Below are positions 48,269 through 56,120 of a stretch of DNA of 64,000 nt, piece after piece; within the stretch, counting starts at the first letter, position 1, and every line of letters starts with the position of its first letter. The stretch is taken from positions 17,902,122-17,966,121 of the forward strand of contig OX328101.1 in NCBI GenBank assembly GCA_946811185.2, in the 5' to 3' direction. A model generated the notes under the pieces. That model saw only the letters and a list, made by a program, of their open reading frames with translations. It was not told the origin of the DNA and ran no database searches. The position numbers and the translations under genes were made by a program. The stretch is from Hippopus hippopus (lineage: Eukaryota; Mollusca; Bivalvia; Cardiida; Cardiidae).

Positions 48269-48762
48269 ATTATGTATCAACGAAGAACTTCGAAAAATAG
48301 AGAAACGTTTCAACTCTTTACCAGAAAACAAATGTCTATATCCGACGACAGTTCAAAATAGACTCAAATAATAACATTTGTTTATTAAAGAGTATGAAAA
48401 ATTGAGAAGAGGAGAGGATACTTGTTTTTTGAAGGGGTTTTCTCCTTTTCCAACGATACTTTTCAAAGATTTTACATCATGGGACCGTAAAAAATGTGCT
48501 CGTTGGCAAAGAGCTGAAGGTACACATATCATCTTCATGACTCATATATGAATTAACATTTCGTAAAACCTAGAAACCTTTATCAGCGTCATAGGCGAAA
48601 ACAGGCGCTTCTGCGGACGACATAGATCACGATTAGATGGCACAGAACGTGCAGTCTAATCATGAACCTATACTGTCCGCTTTTTCAGTCAGACCTGTAG
48701 AACAGAAATTTCTCAGAGTTTCAGTAGATTGTATGTTCAGCTATCATAAGAGGTCGAGTATA

Positions 48763-49027
48763 TATGAGCCATGCTCTGGCAAAAGGGGGCTTAATGCATC
48801 TCCGTGATCCATGGCATCAAGCAAGCCATCACATACTTATGGATCCATGATATTCACTTTTTTCAACAACCAATTTAATCATGAGGTAGACGGGTCCTTA
48901 GACGTACAGAAAACTGACCAATAGCGAAAAGTTTCGGCCCAGGTCAGCCTGCGCGGACTGCGCAGGCTGACCTGGGCCGAAACTTTTCGCAGATGCATTA
49001 AGCCCCCTTTTCACAGAGCATGGTTCA
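48763..49027. repeat. MITE family 3, opposite orientation
   Basis: TGAGCCATGCTCTGGC ... CACAGAGCATGGTTCATA, flanked by TATATA on both sides; the inner palindrome lies near 48938-48982. Confidence 0.8.
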
Positions 49028-49067
49028 TATATATATATTTGGCATTGAAAGAGTTAAACCAACTTGT

Positions 49068-49294
49068 AATAACCCTGTACCAAACGGTGAAATTTTGAGC
49101 TCAACCATACAGAAAGCATTTGCAGTGGATAAATTATATGGGGCTCGTATGATAATTTATGTCAGTGACTGGGTAGAAAACATTGTGGGAAAAGGAGAAA
49201 ATGCTGGTTACCAGCATTTTCTCCTTTTCCTACAATGTTTTCAAAAGCGTTCTCTTTAAAAGTCGTTAAAAGTCGGGATTGTGTGATAAAGGGC
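49068..49294. repeat. MITE family 1 copy
   Basis: TAATAACCCTGTACCAAACG start and a perfect central palindrome at 49181-49242. Right arm intact but terminal TTAA decayed. Confidence 0.78.
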
Positions 49295-50848
49295 CTAAAA
49301 AAACATTATTTGAGCAACATTTTATTTATCGTCTGTAAATGCTTTCAACATGGACGAATTTAAGATTTTGTTGTCTGGTAAAAAGTTAAATTGATTTTGA
49401 GGATATGATGGATTCATGTCAGACCACAAAGAATCTGCAAATTAGTCTTGATCTTTCTTGACACTTGACCAAAAGAGAAAATTTAGACTTGTAACAATCG
49501 AAGCATTCGCAGACGACAAAATAAATTTGGCTTAATGATGCGAGTTGTGTTTGGAGAGGTTATCAGCGTCTATAACATAACCTCCCTTGTTTTCAGCGTA
49601 ATATACCCATTAAGCATTTTCTTATCTTATACACGTTTGATATAATATTGTGTGATGTCATTTTTGACGTCATTTTATACGTATTTCATAGAAGTGAATA
49701 GATTTGATGGATATTACTGCGATGCATCCATAGATCTATAATGTATGATCTATAATTTGTGAAATACAGTTATGTGATAAAAAGAATCTGATATGAATTG
49801 GCGTTTGAGATAAAATTTCATTAAACTCGTCAAGGAAAAAAAGTTATTAAGCTCGCCAAAGGCTCGCCTAATAGATCTAGATCTAATATTTTCCCTTGAC
49901 GCGTTTAATAAAATTTTATCTCAAACACCATCTCATGTCAGATCCTATATTTCTCCCCTTTGCAAACAATTTGTTATAGGGTTTTCACTAATTTGCGACT
50001 CTAAGCTTATCAGCAGCCTGAAACTTGTTCAGCCTACAACTTATGCTTATACACACAGATTTGCCTGTCTGTTTCGTGGTTTAGTTTGTCCTATTATATT
50101 TTCAATGGTTTTGAATCATGCATGATGCAGACAAACTTTTTTTTTTGTGTTATTTCTATTAAATTTTCGTACAACTTTGTTTTTCAATCTGTTAGTGATA
50201 AGTTATTCCTTTTTAGTCATTGATGTATAAGCTGACTTTTGACCTACTTCTTGTATCGAATGAAAAGTAGTAGAATATGATTTTTTAAAAAAAATGTGGC
50301 TAAATTTATTCTGCAGGCCTTTTGCGGGCATTTGCACGTGGATATAATGCAGAAGACAGGAGAAATGCCCCTCCTGATTCACATGCACTGGTTTTTTAAC
50401 AGGCTTCACTCTTTATAACCCAATAAATTAAACACGGTTACCAACTGTATTACCTGCCGAAACCACCCCCAGTCAAATGTCAGTGTTTTTTTTTTTTTAC
50501 ATAGTTATTGATTCGAATGAATAAGTCCTTGATTATTGTGTTCTGCGATAACTCGTCTTCAGTTTGATACATGGAACGGAACAGATAGATTAATAATCAA
50601 GGGAGTGATAAAAGTCGAAACTCTGGAAGCGGACAAGTACTACTATTTCTGCTCCCACCACGAGTTGGAAGTTTCCATACCGCAGTGTATAAATTGAATG
50701 AATCTTACTGGTCAATGAGAGTTGAATACCACCTTTGAAATAACGGCATGATGCAAAATATAGTTATCAAGATTCGTCAAATATGCCATACTAGAAGTCT
50801 GACTGGTCAAAACTACGAGTGTTTCTATCATCACGCCAGTAGTATAGG

Positions 50849-50905
50849 AGGGTCGCATAGACCCCCTGACAGGCCTGGTCAGGGGTCTATACGACCCTCC
50901 CTAAG
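50849..50905. repeat. 54-bp GC-rich hairpin at the probable left end
   Basis: GGAGGGTCGCATAGACCCCC, then TGAC-AGGCCTG-GTCA, then the complement, form a stem of about 24 bp with two mismatched pairs. Just to its right the motif ACCCTGARNGNAATTT recurs four times (50923-51090). Candidate element terminus. Confidence 0.6.
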
Positions 50906-51121
50906 TGCCGTACATCACCACCCCTGAAAGAAATTTGTCCTATTCTACCACCCTGAAAGAATTTGCATTTTTTAAAATACCCAGGGTCTCTACCCTGAGA
51001 GGGATTTAGCATTCAAAATGGCGGCCTTATGACTGACAGTCTGGGTAAAAATCCACCCAAAGAGACTACCCTGAGCGGAATTTTTCTGCAAAAAAGGGAA
51101 AGTTAAGGGAAAGTAAAGGGT

Positions 51122-51665
51122 AAGCCTGATCACTGAGTTGAACTTAGTTTTTTCACCCTATGAATGATTTTCTCTCTTTCTAAAAGCCTGACCATTGAGT
51201 TGGACTTAGTTTTTTCTTCACCTATGTATGATTTTTCTTTCTAAATGTCTGAGCACTGAGTTGGACTTAGTTTTTTTCACCCTATGAATGATTTTCTCTC
51301 TTTCTAAAAGCCTGACCATTGAGTTGGACTTAGACTTTTTTCTGCATCTCTATGAATGATTTCTCTTTTCTAAAAGGAATTTATCCCTATATCACTGAGT
51401 CGGACTTAGCTTTTTTCACCCTATGAATGATTTTCTTTCTTTCTAAAAGCCTGAGCATTGAGTTGTACTTAGTTTTTTCTTCACCTATGTATGATTTTTT
51501 TCTTTCTAAATGTCTGAGCACTGAGTTGGGACTTAGTTTTTTTCACCCTATGAATGATTTTCTCTCTTTCTAAAAGGTTGACCATTGATTTGGACTTAGT
51601 CTTTTTCTGCAATTATGAATGATTTTTTCTTTCTATAAGACTGAGCACTGGGTTGGACTTAGTCT
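51122..51665 (-). repeat. 60-62-bp tandem repeat array, outer left copy
   Basis: About nine units of CTGAGTTGGACTTAGTTTTT then CACCTATGAATGATTTTCTC then TTTCTAAA(T/A)GTCTGAGCA, diverged about 10-20 per cent. The same unit forms the arrays at 53215-53660 and 63590-64000 (inverted). Function unknown; an enhancer or replication role is conceivable. Confidence 0.85.
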
Positions 51666-51803
51666 TTTTCTGAGTTTTTTTACTCTTTGCAGTATAACTC
51701 TCTGGAGTATAACTCTTTTGGAGTGCAACTCTTCTAAAAGAAGTTTGACAATTTGAAGAAATGACAATTTTGAAGAAAGATAGAACTTTCGTGGTAGCTG
51801 GTT

Positions 51804-51843
51804 AGTCCTGAAAAGGACTGTTGGGTTAGCTCTGAAAAGAGCT
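51804..51843 (-). terminator. Paired histone-type 3' stem-loops, array unit 1
   Basis: AGTCCT-TTTC-AGGACT (51804-51819) and AGCTCT-TTTC-AGAGCT (51828-51843) on the minus strand, both six-base stems with the TTTC loop. Confidence 0.75.
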
Positions 51844-51951
51844 GTGACAATATGAAGAAATGACAACTTGAAGATAGAACTTTCGTCTGACAGCTTGAAG
51901 ATAGATCTTTCGTCTGACATCTTGAAGATAGATCTTTCGTGGTAGATGCTT

Positions 51952-51991
51952 AGTCCTGAAAAGGACTGTTGGGTTAGCTCTGAAAAGAGCT
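51952..51991 (-). terminator. Paired histone-type 3' stem-loops, array unit 2
   Basis: Same two stem-loops at 51952-51967 and 51976-51991. Confidence 0.75.
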
Positions 51992-52099
51992 GTGACAATT
52001 TGAAGAAATGACAACTTGAAGATAGAACTTTCGCCTGACAGCTTGAAGATAGATCTTTCGTCTGCCATCTTGAAGATAGATCTTTCGTGGTAGATGGTT

Positions 52100-52139
52100 A
52101 GTCCTGAAAAGGACTGTTGGGTTAGCTCTGAAAAGAGCT
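52100..52139 (-). terminator. Paired histone-type 3' stem-loops, array unit 3
   Basis: Same two stem-loops at 52100-52115 and 52124-52139. Confidence 0.75.
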
Positions 52140-52299
52140 GTGACAATTTGAAGAAATGACAACTTGAAGATAGAACTTTCGTCTGACAGCTTGAAGGTAG
52201 AACTTTCGTCTGACAATTTGAAGAAATGACAATTTGAAGAAAAGATAGAACTTACGTCTGACAATTTGAAGAAAGGTAGATCTTCCGTGGTAGATGGTT

Positions 52300-52340
52300 A
52301 GCCCTGAAAAGGGCTGTTGGGGTGGTCCTAAAAAAGGACC
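52300..52340 (-). terminator. Stem-loops at the 3' end of the 78-aa gene
   Basis: GGTCCT-TTTTT-AGGACC (52324-52340, followed by ACCCC), then AGCCCT-TTTC-AGGGCT (52300-52315, followed by AACCATC), 20 and 45 bases after the stop. The second has the exact histone-type loop. Confidence 0.8.
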
Positions 52341-52360
52341 TGGTTTTGGAGGTTGTGTTT

Positions 52361-52597
52361 TTAAGCACAACCTCCAACCTTCCTGCAGGCTGGGCAGCTA
52401 CTTGCTGCCCGCCTCTTTACCCTCTTCAGCTGGTGTTCGTCTAACCCAAAGTCCAACGAGAACGAAGGCTCAGTGTCATCGTTCCAATCTTCAGTAACTG
52501 GTACTGTGAACTCCTTCTTCTTTCCGTCCATCTTTTTTTCTTTGGATGCCAGCTGGGCTAGTTCGGAAAAACTCATCTCTCTCAACGCACACTCCAT
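52361..52597 (-). CDS. 78-aa cassette protein with C-terminal CxxC
   Basis: ORF with ATG at 52597, about 50 bases after a TATA box. Residues 1-30 are helical and charged, the middle is acidic (EDWNDDTEP), then a basic patch (LKRVKRR) and a cysteine tail (SSCPACRKVGGCA), perhaps half a zinc-binding site. No family recognised. Its cassette context (class A promoter upstream, histone-type stem-loops downstream) supports it as real. A nuclear or DNA-linked accessory role is only a guess from composition. Confidence 0.65.
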   Translation of the reverse strand: MECALREMSFSELAQLASKEKKMDGKKKEFTVPVTEDWNDDTEPSFSLDFGLDEHQLKRVKRRAASSCPACRKVGGCA

Positions 52598-52647
52598 GTT
52601 TTATCAACTTGAAGAGAATGAATGATGTGCGGGAAAATGCCGCTGGG

Positions 52648-52815
52648 TTTTATAGCTTTTCAGACGGATTGAACTAATTGACCCATGATGTCATTTTCTC
52701 CTATGTTTTTCCCGCGTCGGCGTTTCATGCTGTTTTGGCTCCAAAATTAATGTTATCCAATCAGAATTATCGTTGTTTTTCTAATACTAAATGTTTTATT
52801 GTTGACCAATCCGTG
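52648..52815 (-). promoter_or_regulatory. Class A promoter of the 78-aa gene
   Basis: Minus strand, reading toward the gene: CCAAT boxes (inverse) at 52806-52810 and 52757-52761, E2F-consensus TTTCCCGC on the plus strand at 52708-52715, CRE-like TGATGTCA at 52686-52693 (one base off), and TATA CTATAAAA at 52648-52655. The whole block is nearly identical to 54192-54352. Confidence 0.75.
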
Positions 52816-52935
52816 GTTTTGTTACATTTTTTTCTTGTTCGGGTTAGAAAAAAGTAGAGTTTAACTAACCTATGACTTTTTTTGATTATGAGTCTTCTGA
52901 CAAAATGAAAAGAAAGATGTTTATTTAAGATAGTT

Positions 52936-52951
52936 AGCCCTGAAAAGGGTT
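52936..52951 (-). terminator. Histone-type 3' stem-loop of the 46-aa gene
   Basis: AACCCT-TTTC-AGGGCT, one mismatched pair, 27 bases after the stop and followed by AACTATC. Confidence 0.65.
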
Positions 52952-52978
52952 GCTTTTTTGTACAGAATGCACTTTTTT

Positions 52979-53119
52979 TTAGCCTCCTCTCTTTCTTTTG
53001 ATTGATTCCATTTTATCTAGCATTTGCATCAGATGCTCAATTTCATGTCTGATATATCTGAAACGTTCTCTTTCTTCTAACCAGAAGAGCAATGAGAGAA
53101 AAAATGTTAATCCAAACAT
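52979..53119 (-). CDS. 46-aa small membrane protein cassette
   Basis: Too short for routine ORF calls. ATG at 53119, stop at 52979-52981, and an in-frame TAA eight codons upstream of the ATG fixes the start. Residues 1-13 are hydrophobic (MFGLTFFLSLLFW), followed by a charged amphipathic helix (LEERERFRYIRHEIEHLM) and a basic end (KRKRGG). Most likely a small single-pass or peripheral membrane protein. Support comes from a TATA box (ATATAAAAC) at about 53190, about 75 bases upstream, and a stem-loop 27 bases downstream, the same layout as its neighbours. No known family. Confidence 0.55.
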   Translation of the reverse strand: MFGLTFFLSLLFWLEERERFRYIRHEIEHLMQMLDKMESIKRKRGG

Positions 53120-53183
53120 TGTGGGATACTGGTTCAGGTTTTACGAAAAGTTAATGGTGAATGAGAAAAAATAATCAAGAGTT

Positions 53184-53198
53184 TGGTGTTTTATATGT
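53184..53198 (-). promoter_or_regulatory. TATA box of the 46-aa cassette
   Basis: Minus strand reads CACATATAAAACACC. No E2F or CRE site is visible here, so this differs from class A. Confidence 0.5.
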
Positions 53199-53214
53199 GT
53201 AATGGATCACTTTT

Positions 53215-53660
53215 TAGTTTTTTTTCATCCTATGAATGATTTTTTCTCTCTAAATGGAATTTGTCCCTATATCACTGAGTTGAACTTAGATTTTTTTTGC
53301 ACTATAAATGATTTTTTCTAAATGTCTGGCTGTTGAGTTGAACTTAGTTTTTTCTGCATCTATGAATGAATTCTCTTTCTAAATGTCTGAACGCTGAGTT
53401 GGACTTAGTTTTTTTTCTGTATCTATGAATGAATTCTCTTTCTAAATGTCTGAACACTGAGTTGGACTTAGTTTTTTTACCCATATGCTATTAGGAATGC
53501 TTTATTTTTTACTTCTATCACTACTTAGACTTTAAGGGTTTTTTCTTTCTAAATGTCTAAGCACTTAGCTGGGGATTAGTTTTTCTGCATCTATGAATGA
53601 TTTTTTCTTTTCTATTTGCCTAATCATTGAGTTGGGATTAGTCTTTTTTCTGAGTTTTTT
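53215..53660 (-). repeat. 60-bp tandem repeat array, inner left copy
   Basis: About seven units of the same repeat as 51122-51665. It matches, inverted, the array at the window's right edge: AATGGAATTTGTCCCTATAT at 53254 corresponds to base 64000. Confidence 0.85.
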
Positions 53661-53789
53661 TTTTTACTCTCTGAAGTGTGGATCTTTGAAGTGTGAGTCT
53701 TTGGAGTGCAACTCTTCTAAAAGAAAGAAGTTTGACAATTTGAAGAAATGACAATTTGAAGAAAGATAGATCTTTCATGGTAGATGGTT

Positions 53790-53805
53790 AGCCCTGAAAA
53801 GGGCT
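53790..53805 (-). terminator. Histone-type 3' stem-loop of the 104-aa gene
   Basis: Perfect AGCCCT-TTTC-AGGGCT, 34 bases after the stop, followed by AACCATCTACCATGAAAG. Confidence 0.82.
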
Positions 53806-53839
53806 GTTTTTTGAGAAGGGCTGATTTTTTTGAAAATAT

Positions 53840-54154
53840 TTATTCAGTATCGGCATCAGTCGATTCGCTGTCTGACTCACTCCTTTCAGCGGCGATTTGC
53901 GCGCGGAAAAGACGGTCTACCTCCTCTGTTTTTGAAATAACATACTGAAAATACATTTCAAGCATGCCCTCAATAATGAGTTCCTTCATCCGAAGGTTAT
54001 AACAGAACACCCTGTTATTAGCAAGCTCAGCCCTCTCGTATCGTCTTCTCACTCCAACTAAGCGCTGTTTAAGTAAGACGATTTGTCTCCTTGCTCTTGT
54101 TAACTTTCGCTCGGCATCTATCCAAGTGACGAGGAGTGATGGTCTTGAAGCCAT
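53840..54154 (-). CDS. 104-aa basic helical cassette protein with acidic tail
   Basis: ATG at 54154, about 40 bases after the TATA box. Predicted mostly alpha-helical: residues 14-45 are Arg/Lys/Leu-rich (ERKLTRARRQIVLLKQRL), residues 55-90 mixed, and the end is Ser/Asp/Glu-rich (SESDSESTDADTE), reminiscent of a casein-kinase-2-type acidic tail. No recognised family. It is part of a complete cassette and present in the left arm only, the right arm lacking it at the corresponding position. DNA or RNA binding is possible from its charge but unproven. Confidence 0.68.
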   Translation of the reverse strand: MASRPSLLVTWIDAERKLTRARRQIVLLKQRLVGVRRRYERAELANNRVFCYNLRMKELIIEGMLEMYFQYVISKTEEVDRLFRAQIAAERSESDSESTDADTE

Positions 54155-54191
54155 TGTGAAAATGAAATGTATGGAAAATAAATCGCCGAGA

Positions 54192-54352
54192 TTTATAGTT
54201 TTTCAGACGGATTGAACTAGTTGACCCATGACGTCATTTTCTCCTATGTTTTTCCCGCGTCGGCGTTTCATGCTGTTTTGGCTCCAAATTAATGTTGTCC
54301 AATCAGAATCAACGTTTTATTTATAATACTAAATGTTTTATTGTTGACCAAT
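54192..54352 (-). promoter_or_regulatory. Class A promoter of the 104-aa gene
   Basis: TATA CTATAAA (54192-54198), perfect CRE TGACGTCA (54229-54236), E2F-consensus TTTCCCGC (54251-54258), CCAAT at 54299-54303 and 54348-54352. Nearly identical to the blocks at 52648-52815 and, in part, 61674-61755. Confidence 0.8.
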
Positions 54353-54483
54353 CCGTAGCTTTGTTGCATTTTTTTCTTGTTCGGGATAGAAAATAACTAG
54401 AGTTTGACTAATCTATGACTTTTTTTTGATTGTAAATCTTTTTGACAATTTTAAAAAAGATAGAACTTTCGTGGTAGATGGGT

Positions 54484-54499
54484 AGCCCTGAAAAGGGCT
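54484..54499 (-). terminator. Histone-type 3' stem-loop of the 88-aa gene
   Basis: Perfect AGCCCT-TTTC-AGGGCT followed directly by ACCCATC, the same ACCCA that follows the stem in animal histone mRNAs; 33 bases after the stop. CACGAAAGTTC lies 9 bases further on, where the U7-binding element would be. Confidence 0.88.
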
Positions 54500-54532
54500 G
54501 TTTTGTTTTTGGAGGCTGTGTTTTTTCCACTT

Positions 54533-54799
54533 CTAATGGCAGCACCCGAAATTTGCTTGGCAAATGGGGCGTGCTGTAATCTTCCTCCCAAATTCGATAT
54601 CAACCAAAATGATATCCGGTGTTGTCTTTAATAATAGTTGAACTAATCTTTCGCCGAGATCTTTGTATGGCTGTGTTATACGTTGTAGTTGGTTTTGTTC
54701 CTCCTCTCCTACGAGATGAGTGGTTAGTTGCAATAACTGCTGCCCGGCATTTAGATACTCTTGGAGAACCTCACGTAGTTGATGATTTACCTCCTCCAT
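54533..54799 (-). CDS. 88-aa helical cassette protein, left-arm copy
   Basis: Start chosen at the ATG at 54799 (MEEVNHQLREVLQEYL) because the right-arm copy begins there; the upstream in-frame codons have only a GTG. Heptad-like helices over residues 1-45 (coiled-coil likely), then KTTPDIILVDIEF and a cysteine end (FGCCH). No known family. It carries a 12-codon segment absent from the right-arm copy (63189-63419). Class B promoter (TATA at 54891-54897), histone-type stem-loop 3'. Confidence 0.72.
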   Translation of the reverse strand: MEEVNHQLREVLQEYLNAGQQLLQLTTHLVGEEEQNQLQRITQPYKDLGERLVQLLLKTTPDIILVDIEFGRKITARPICQANFGCCH

Positions 54800-54890
54800 A
54801 TTGATATTGCTTCCGAATATTGACACTGCTTTCGAAGTGATCGTTAGCTGAGAATCAAGAAATGGTGATTGTATGAAAATAACGTTGGAC

Positions 54891-54990
54891 TTTATACGTT
54901 TAAGGAGGATTGAAATTTTTTAAAGAGCTCGGACCGGGTAGAAAGCACATACATTTTTCCATGCTACGTTTCATGCTAATATAGCAAAAA
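54891..54990 (-). promoter_or_regulatory. Class B promoter of the 88-aa gene
   Basis: TATA GTATAAA at 54891-54897 in a context (TTTCAATCCTCCTTAAACG upstream) shared with 61850-61890 and 63065-63097. No E2F or CRE site. Confidence 0.7.
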
Positions 54991-55077
54991 AAGTTATGAG
55001 ACGCTGTATGGAAAAAATGTAGACAGAACAAGTCTTTTGGGAAAAAACAGAATGAAGAGCTCTATTGTTTTTTGAAC

Positions 55078-55101
55078 TTTTATTTATTGAACTTTTATTT
55101 A
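55078..55101 (-). terminator. Poly(A) signals for the 218-aa / PolB side
   Basis: Overlapping AATAAA on the minus strand (AGTAAATAAAAGTTCAATAA). Mirror image of 62887-62907. Confidence 0.6.
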
Positions 55102-55134
55102 CTGAACAGAACTAAACAATGAAACATTTTTTTG

Positions 55135-55380
55135 CAATGCATCATGAAAAAATTTCTTGACAATGAAAAAATTTCTTGACAATGAAAAAATCACAAGTAA
55201 ACATTTTTACAATACAGCATAAAAAACATTTTCTTGACAATGAAAAAATCGCACTGAAATATTTTTTCACAATGAATTATTCACAATGAATTAATTGCAA
55301 TGAATTAATCACAATGAATTATTTTTTTCGCAATGAATTATTTTTTCGCAATGAATTATTCGCAAAAACAGTATATAACA
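55135..55380. repeat. AT-rich short direct repeats in the left arm
   Basis: Repeats of TTTCTTGACAATGAAAAAA and about seven CAATGAATTA units. The right arm (62720-62860) has only the first kind, so this tract expanded or contracted after the arms separated. Confidence 0.75.
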
Positions 55381-55386
55381 AATTTT

Positions 55387-56043
55387 TTACAATGCAAATT
55401 CGCAAATACCACGAGTTTCACATTTGTTTTCATATTCCGTAATGTCTTTATGCAATTGGTCATACCCCAAAAACATTGTATACTCACTGTCCATATCGTC
55501 GAAATCTCGTAGTCCTATGAATGGAGCAACATGTCTATAAGCGTCTTTTGTTGAAAGAGCTGAATATACCACTTCTTCTGTAACATCTCTATCAAATAGA
55601 ATATACCCTACCATGGTTTCCTTTGATTCTCCGTAGGAATCATGAACAGATCCTTTTTTGTAGCGTAAGTAAAAGTCAAATAGAACTGATTTCATTTTCA
55701 GAACGTTAAGAAAACTTTCTTCTGTTGTTCCTATGACAAAAAATGTCCATCGACTTGTGGATCGAAACAGCTTACTAATAACATTGTCTTTCATACAGCT
55801 ATCTGCTAAATAAGTCTTGAGAACGAGATCCAACCCCGAATCGTCCACCATCGTTGCAATAAAGTTGATTATACCATACACTTTGTCGGACTTTTCTCCT
55901 TTTGCAACCCACTTAAACAATTTTCCGATCCAAATTTTCACACAGAAAAATTTAATGTTAAGCTGTGTTCGTTCATCAAGTGTATGCTGTCGAACAAATT
56001 CTCCATAAATTTTTTCACGTAGTTCTATTGGTAACGGCAACAT
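55387..56043 (-). CDS. 218-aa protein of the PolB element, unknown function
   Basis: ATG at 56043, 80 bases after the PolB stop, same strand, so possibly co-transcribed and sharing the poly(A) signals at 55.08-55.10 kb. Composition is that of a soluble mixed alpha/beta protein; features are an N-terminal LPLPIELREKIYGEF helix, an aromatic-rich middle (SRWTFFVIG) and an acidic DDMDSEY near the end. No motif identifies it. Its last 16 or so codons (EYENKCETRGICEFAL) lie inside the inverted repeat: the same DNA recurs past the stop of the 231-aa gene on the other side. Confidence 0.72.
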   Translation of the reverse strand: MLPLPIELREKIYGEFVRQHTLDERTQLNIKFFCVKIWIGKLFKWVAKGEKSDKVYGIINFIATMVDDSGLDLVLKTYLADSCMKDNVISKLFRSTSRWTFFVIGTTEESFLNVLKMKSVLFDFYLRYKKGSVHDSYGESKETMVGYILFDRDVTEEVVYSALSTKDAYRHVAPFIGLRDFDDMDSEYTMFLGYDQLHKDITEYENKCETRGICEFAL

Positions 56044-56120
56044 GATTGTTTTTGACCAACGGCTAATATTTTTTCCCCGACTTACTTTGACTGTTTGCTA
56101 CACAACAATGTGATATAGAA

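Larger units (their letters stand above)
42607..50848. other. Gene-poor repeat region left of the PolB element
   Basis: No gene recognised. It holds MITE family 3 copies (43523-43790, 44117-44376, 46747-46990, 48005-48268, 48763-49027), MITE family 2 cores (44909-44975, 45250-45445, 46568-46665, 48613-48680), family 1 copies (47014-47240, 48310-48515, 49068-49385), a SINE at 46.1 kb, the second copy of the 2.3-3.3 kb repeat (49574-49965), an imperfect duplicated stretch at 42720-42910 and AG-rich simple sequence at 44430-44510. From 49970 to 50848 I see only unique AT-rich DNA. Confidence 0.6.
51715..52290 (-). repeat. 148-bp tandem repeat, each unit with two histone-type stem-loops
   Basis: Repeat period read from AGCTCTGAAAAGAGCT at 51828, 51976 and 52124, exactly 148 bp apart. 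On the minus strand each unit has AGCTCT-TTTC-AGAGCT followed by AACCCA, and AGTCCT-TTTC-AGGACT followed by AACCA, then a CACGAAAG-containing downstream stretch and inner 30-bp repeats (CTTTCGTCTGACA.CTTGAAGATAG). No conserved frame, since 148 is not a multiple of three. Confidence 0.88.
53254..55437 (-). repeat. Left inverted-repeat arm, part matched within the window
   Basis: Inverted counterpart of 62663-64000. The match includes the 60-bp array, the 88-aa/76-aa gene with promoter and stem-loop, the AT-rich repeats, and the last codons of the 218-aa gene. The left arm is longer because it also holds the 104-aa cassette (about 53735-54450) and extra CAATGAATTA repeats. Confidence 0.85.

Noticed and set aside
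1281..49242. Palindromes resembling microRNA precursors
   Set aside because: They are centres of a high-copy MITE family; no evidence for a processed microRNA from sequence alone.
51633..52370. Overlapping minus-strand ORFs of 82-121 aa with repeated RSIFKL and SSIFKL segments
   Set aside because: They are generated by the 148-bp repeat, which shifts frame each unit; each ORF crosses stem-loops and has no promoter of its own.
54619..54804. 61-aa plus-strand ORF
   Set aside because: Antisense of the 88-aa cassette gene; lacks promoter and stem-loop in that direction.
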